Origin: Akkermansiaceae bacterium
GTDB taxonomy: Bacteria; Verrucomicrobiota; Verrucomicrobiia; Verrucomicrobiales; DEV007
DNA: 64,000 nt
Reading direction: 5' to 3'
Assembly (NCBI GenBank): GCA_024233085.1
Contig: JACKQC010000018.1
Coordinates: 56,707-120,706, forward strand
Part shown: positions 60,914-64,000 of the stretch, in pieces
Layout: each line of letters starts with the position of its first letter
Numbering within the stretch: position 1 is the first letter of the stretch
Notes under the pieces: generated by a model
The model's database searches: none
The model's input: only the letters and a program-made list of their open reading frames with translations
Told to the model about the DNA's origin: nothing
Position numbers and translations under genes: made by a program

Positions 60914-62441
60914 CGGTGTCGGGGAGGGCGGCCTTCGCGGCGGCCAGGATGGCGTCGCGGTCGGCGTCCCGGAGCGTTTCGCCCGTCAGCAACCGGTCGA
61001 CGAGGGCGGCGGGCAGGCGCGCCGCGGCGTCGCGCAGGCGGCGTTCCGCGTCCGGGATCGCCTCGAGCGGGATGGCGTCGAGCAGTCCCTGATTCAGCGC
61101 GCTGAGGACGACGATCTGGTCCAGCGCCGGAAGCGGGCGAAACTCTCCCTGCTGCAGGAGCAGGCGGGTGCGGCGGCCCCGGTCGAGAATCTGGCGCGTG
61201 CGCGCGTCGAGGCGGGCGCCGAACCGGGCGAAGACCTCCATTTCCTCGAACTGCGAATACGCCAGCTTCAACGCGCCGGAAACCGCGTGCAGGGCGGGCA
61301 ACTGCGCCTTTCCCCCGACGCGGGAGACGGATTTCCCGATGTCGACGGCGGGGAGCTGGCCCAGCTCGAAAAGGCGCGGCGACAGGTAAATCTGGCCGTC
61401 GGTGATGGAGATGAGATTCGTCGGGATGTAGTCGGAGAGGTTCTCGGCCTCGGTCTCGATGATGGGCAGAGCGGTGAGGGAACCCCCGCCGAGTTCGGCC
61501 CGCAAATGGGTGGAGCGTTCGAGCAGCCGCGAGTGGAGAAAGAAAATGTCGCCGGGAAAGGCCTCGCGGCCCGGGGGACGATTCAGCAGGAGGGACAATT
61601 CGCGGTAGGCCCGGGCGTGGTGGGTGAGGTCGTCGTAAACGATGAGGACGTCGCGCCCCGATTCCATGAAGGCCTCGGCGACGCTGGTGGCGGCGAAGGG
61701 GGCGACATAGCGCAGGCCGGGCGCGTCGCTGCCCTCGGTCACGACGATGACGGTGTGTTCCAGCGCGCCCTTTTCCCGGAGGATGGCGAGCGTTCGCGCC
61801 ACGGACGACGCGCGCTGGCCGATGGCGCAGTAAACGCACAGCACCCCCGTGTCGCGCTGGTTGAGGATGGTGTCGAGGGCGATCGCCGTCTTCCCGGTCT
61901 GCCGGTCGCCCAGAATGAGTTCCCGCTGGCCGCGTCCGATCGGGATGGCGGCGTCGATCGCCTTGATGCCCGTCTGGAGGGGCGCGGTCACCGGCGCGCG
62001 ATCCATGATCGGCGGCGAGGGGCGCTCAATGGGCAGGCGCCGCGCCTCGGCGACGGGCGGGCCGTTGTCGAGCGGGACGCCGAGCGGGTCGATGACCCGT
62101 CCCAGCAGTTCCGGCCCGACGGGCACGTCGGCGACCCGGCCGGTGCGGACCACCTCCGTGCCGGTGACCACTTCGGTGCTCTCCCCGAGCAGGACGATGC
62201 CGTTGTCGTCCTCGCCGATGTTGAAGGCGATCCCGTGGAGCCCGCTCTCGAAGCGCACCAGCTCCTCGAAGCCGAGTTCGGGAAGTCCCGAGACCTGGGC
62301 CACGCCGGTCGAGACGGTGCGCACCAGCCCGACCTCCCGCAGGCTCAGTGAGGGACGAAAACGGTCGCGCGCCTCGCGAAGTCCGGCGAGGACCTCGGCC
62401 GCGAGCGGAACCAGGGCCCGGGGTGTGTCGTTGTCGCTCAT
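60906..62441 (-). CDS. atpA: N-type ATPase alpha subunit
   Basis: A 511-aa catalytic-type F1 alpha subunit. Walker A GDRQTGKTAIALDTIL, the nucleotide-binding segment CVYCAIGQRASSVART, VIVVTEGSDAPGLRYVAPF and the signature ISITDGQIYLSPRLFELGQL, then PAVDIGKSVSRVGGKAQ, are clear. Order and gene set (B-E-F-A-G) fit the N-ATPase operon, which is separate from the standard F-ATPase. Its ATG overlaps the atpF stop by 4 bp (ATGA). Confidence 0.95.
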   Translation of the reverse strand: MSDNDTPRALVPLAAEVLAGLREARDRFRPSLSLREVGLVRTVSTGVAQVSGLPELGFEELVRFESGLHGIAFNIGEDDNGIVLLGESTEVVTGTEVVRTGRVADVPVGPELLGRVIDPLGVPLDNGPPVAEARRLPIERPSPPIMDRAPVTAPLQTGIKAIDAAIPIGRGQRELILGDRQTGKTAIALDTILNQRDTGVLCVYCAIGQRASSVARTLAILREKGALEHTVIVVTEGSDAPGLRYVAPFAATSVAEAFMESGRDVLIVYDDLTHHARAYRELSLLLNRPPGREAFPGDIFFLHSRLLERSTHLRAELGGGSLTALPIIETEAENLSDYIPTNLISITDGQIYLSPRLFELGQLPAVDIGKSVSRVGGKAQLPALHAVSGALKLAYSQFEEMEVFARFGARLDARTRQILDRGRRTRLLLQQGEFRPLPALDQIVVLSALNQGLLDAIPLEAIPDAERRLRDAAARLPAALVDRLLTGETLRDADRDAILAAAKAALPDTDA

Positions 62442-63214
62442 GTCGTCATGCCGCGCCGGCGCCCGGCCAGCAGGCCGGTCACCCAGGTGTCGAGGGACCG
62501 CAGGTAATCCTCGAGCGTCCAGGCGATCTTGTGGCCGTCCACCGCCAGCTCGATGCCGCAACCCAGCGAAGCCTTGGTCTCGAAGGCGACGGGCGCGCCG
62601 GCGCCGAGGATCTCCCGGGCCGCCTTCTCCAGCGAGCCGCGGCGCTCGTCGTTCAAGCCGAAGGCGCTCCGGATGACGGCGCCGGTTTTCGATTTCCCGG
62701 CCCCGGCGCGCAGGGCGGCCTTTTCCGCCTCGGGCAGCCTGGCCAGCATCGCGAGAAATTTTCCGAGGATGCGCTCCTGCAGATCGGTGTCGGCGAGGTC
62801 GCGCAGCAGCTTGTCCGCGATGCCGATGACCTCGTCGTGCGCCTGGCGCGACAGCTCGCGCTGGAAATCCTCGCGCTCATGCTCCAGCGCGCTCCGCCAG
62901 CGGGTGCGGGCGGCCTCGTAGTCGGTCCGGGCCGCGTCGAGCAGCTTTTGCCGTTCGGCGGCGGCCTCCTGTTGCGCGGCCGCGAGTTCGGCGTCGCGAT
63001 GCTCGGCGAGGGTCCGTCGCTCGGCCGAGAGTTTCTCAAGCTCGGCGCCGGCCGCTTCCTTCAGGGTGGCCGCTTCCGTCAGCGACTGCTCGACCCGCGC
63101 CTGCCGCTCCGCGATGACGCGGAGGACGGGCCGGTAGAGGAATCGCTTCAAGATCCAGACCAGAACGAGAAAGTTCAGGATCTGGGCGACGACGGTGAAC
63201 CAATCGATCGGCAT
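62438..63214 (-). CDS. atpF: N-type ATPase b subunit (long form)
   Basis: A 258-aa peripheral stalk subunit. The N-terminal helix (FTVVAQILNFLVLVWILKRF, then LYRPV) anchors it in the membrane, and a long coiled-coil stalk follows (about 35-150), rich in Ala, Glu and Arg. The C-terminal region (EAEKAALRAGAGKSKTGAVI, DERRGSLEKAAREILG) resembles the delta subunit, as in N-ATPases, where a fused b-delta-like protein replaces separate delta. It is longer than usual b subunits (about 160 aa), in accord. Confidence 0.9.
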   Translation of the reverse strand: MPIDWFTVVAQILNFLVLVWILKRFLYRPVLRVIAERQARVEQSLTEAATLKEAAGAELEKLSAERRTLAEHRDAELAAAQQEAAAERQKLLDAARTDYEAARTRWRSALEHEREDFQRELSRQAHDEVIGIADKLLRDLADTDLQERILGKFLAMLARLPEAEKAALRAGAGKSKTGAVIRSAFGLNDERRGSLEKAAREILGAGAPVAFETKASLGCGIELAVDGHKIAWTLEDYLRSLDTWVTGLLAGRRRGMTT

Positions 63215-63231
63215 GGCGGGCGGCGGGGGCT

Positions 63232-63513
63232 TCAGCCGGCGGCGGCTTTTTCGACGACGTGGTTCCAGAAAGGATTGGCGAACAGCAGGATCATCGACAC
63301 CACGAAGGCGTAGATGGCGAGCGACTCGATCATGGCCAGGCCGACGAACAGCGTCCGGGTGATGGTGGCGGAGGCGTCCGGCTGCTGGGCGAGGGCGGTG
63401 AGCGCGGTGGCCACCGCGCGTCCCTGGGCCAGCGCCGGCGCGATGCAGCCGACCGCGGTCGAAAACATCGCCCCGCCGATCGAGACGAGGATGGTGATGG
63501 TTTGGGTATCCAT
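63232..63513 (-). CDS. atpE: N-type ATPase c subunit with Na+-binding signature
   Basis: A 93-aa two-helix proteolipid. The polar loop is LAQQPDASATITRTLF. The ion-binding residues of the Na+-type c ring (known from Ilyobacter: Gln, Glu, Ser, Tyr) can be placed: Q30, E63, S64 and Y68 (ALAQGRAVA; MIESLAIY). This suggests Na+ translocation. Start at ATG 63513; 5 bp follow the atpB stop. Confidence 0.93.
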   Translation of the reverse strand: MDTQTITILVSIGGAMFSTAVGCIAPALAQGRAVATALTALAQQPDASATITRTLFVGLAMIESLAIYAFVVSMILLFANPFWNHVVEKAAAG

Positions 63514-63518
63514 GGGTT

Positions 63519-64000
63519 TCAGTTGGCGTTTTCGGAAAGGGAAGGAGCGCTCGACGCGGGCGGCGGCGCGGCCGGTTTCCCGGTGTCCGCCTCCTCGTCG
63601 CGAATGGCCGCCGCGATGTAAACCGTCGCGAGTATGCTGAAAATGTAGGCCTGCACCGCGCCGGTGAGCAGCTCCAGCGCCTTGAGGAGGATCGGGAAAA
63701 ACAGCGGCGCCAGCGCGAGGAGAATGCCCATCACCATAGCCCCGCTCATGATGTTTCCGAAGAGCCGCACCGCGAGCGCGAGCGTGCGGGACAGTTCGCT
63801 GATGATGTTGAACGGCAGCATGATGAAAGTCGGGTGCAGATAGCTCCGGAGGTAGCCCGCCGGGCCCCGCGCGGCGACGCCGTAAATCGGCACCGCCACG
63901 AAGACGCACAGCGCCAGCGCCGTCGTCGTCGAGAGCGAACCCGTCGGGGCCTCGTAACCGGGCAGGATGGAGCAGAGATTCGCCGTGCCGATGAACAGGA
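63519..64000 (-). CDS. atpB: N-type ATPase a subunit, truncated by the window edge
   Basis: The 3' part of atpB, about 160 residues. It runs off the window at 64000 and reads LFIGTANLCSILPGYEAPTG at the edge, then HPTFIMLPFNIISELSRTLA, LAVRLFGNIMSGAMVMGILL and IFSILATVYIAAA. The arginine in LAVRLFGN is the essential channel residue of the a subunit. The remaining N-ATPase genes should lie to the right. Confidence 0.93.
   Translation of the reverse strand, partial: LFIGTANLCSILPGYEAPTGSLSTTTALALCVFVAVPIYGVAARGPAGYLRSYLHPTFIMLPFNIISELSRTLALAVRLFGNIMSGAMVMGILLALAPLFFPILLKALELLTGAVQAYIFSILATVYIAAAIRDEEADTGKPAAPPPASSAPSLSENAN

Overview
The window is a high-GC bacterial chromosome segment, most likely from the phylum Verrucomicrobiota (Opitutae-like). 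This is inferred from gene content: a fused CcoNO oxidase with a CcoI-type copper ATPase, prepilin-like proteins resembling the verrucomicrobial pseudopilin cassettes, an exported sulfatase, a REP-associated tyrosine transposase with many palindromic repeats, and an N-type ATPase operon. No rRNA, tRNA or species-specific marker is visible, so the assignment is tentative.

Layout. 1-6871: a very large pyruvate:ferredoxin oxidoreductase, coproheme decarboxylase HemQ and a small ferredoxin. 7001-19462: a complete type I-C CRISPR-Cas locus on the minus strand (orf103-cas3-cas5c-cas8c-cas7c, then a four-gene insert, then cas4-cas1-cas2, leader and array). The insert between cas7c and cas4 holds an unknown gene, a VapBC toxin-antitoxin pair with its own palindromic operator, and a pRiA4b Orf3-like gene. 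The array has about 34 repeats; the middle third has deletion-damaged repeats and a four-spacer block that recurs intact nearer the leader. 19758-30321: a lipoprotein, then a cbb3-oxidase cluster (CcoS-like protein, fused CcoNO, CcoQ, mono-haem CcoP, CcoG, a 53-aa membrane protein, a TauE/SafE-like transporter, CcoI) and a TrkA-C protein. 30427-43282: two exported unknowns, a sodium:neurotransmitter-type symporter with a small partner, a Uma2 nuclease, a UvrD/PcrA helicase, an FkbM-like methyltransferase, 4-alpha-glucanotransferase, malate dehydrogenase, one intact and one broken pseudopilin gene, and an orphan sugar-binding lipoprotein. 43283-46253: a repeat-rich stretch with a MITE-like element, the RAYT transposase, three 199-bp REP doublets and a 21-bp minisatellite. 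46254-57882: sulfatase, two small exported proteins, a ceramidase-like hydrolase, DUF368 (PopT-type) and DUF502 membrane proteins, a polar amino-acid ABC transporter and a membrane-anchored STAND-type NTPase. 58013-64000: a DUF116-polyprenyl synthetase fusion, a glycosyltransferase stub, and an N-type ATPase operon (atpG-A-F-E-B) that enters from the right edge.

How it fits together. The metabolic genes describe an organism with low-potential ferredoxin chemistry (PFOR) and high-affinity oxygen respiration (cbb3), with haem made through the coproporphyrin route (HemQ). The N-ATPase c subunit carries a Na+-binding signature, and a Na+-coupled amine/amino-acid symporter is also present, which suggests a saline or alkaline habitat. 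The most unusual signals are a dispersed palindromic repeat family, one copy of which lies in frame inside an ABC ATPase gene, and the toxin-antitoxin module that splits the cas operon. At about 60178 a glycosyltransferase gene and the atpG gene are both cut at one point. This junction and the damaged middle of the CRISPR array could be real rearrangements or assembly errors and should be checked first.
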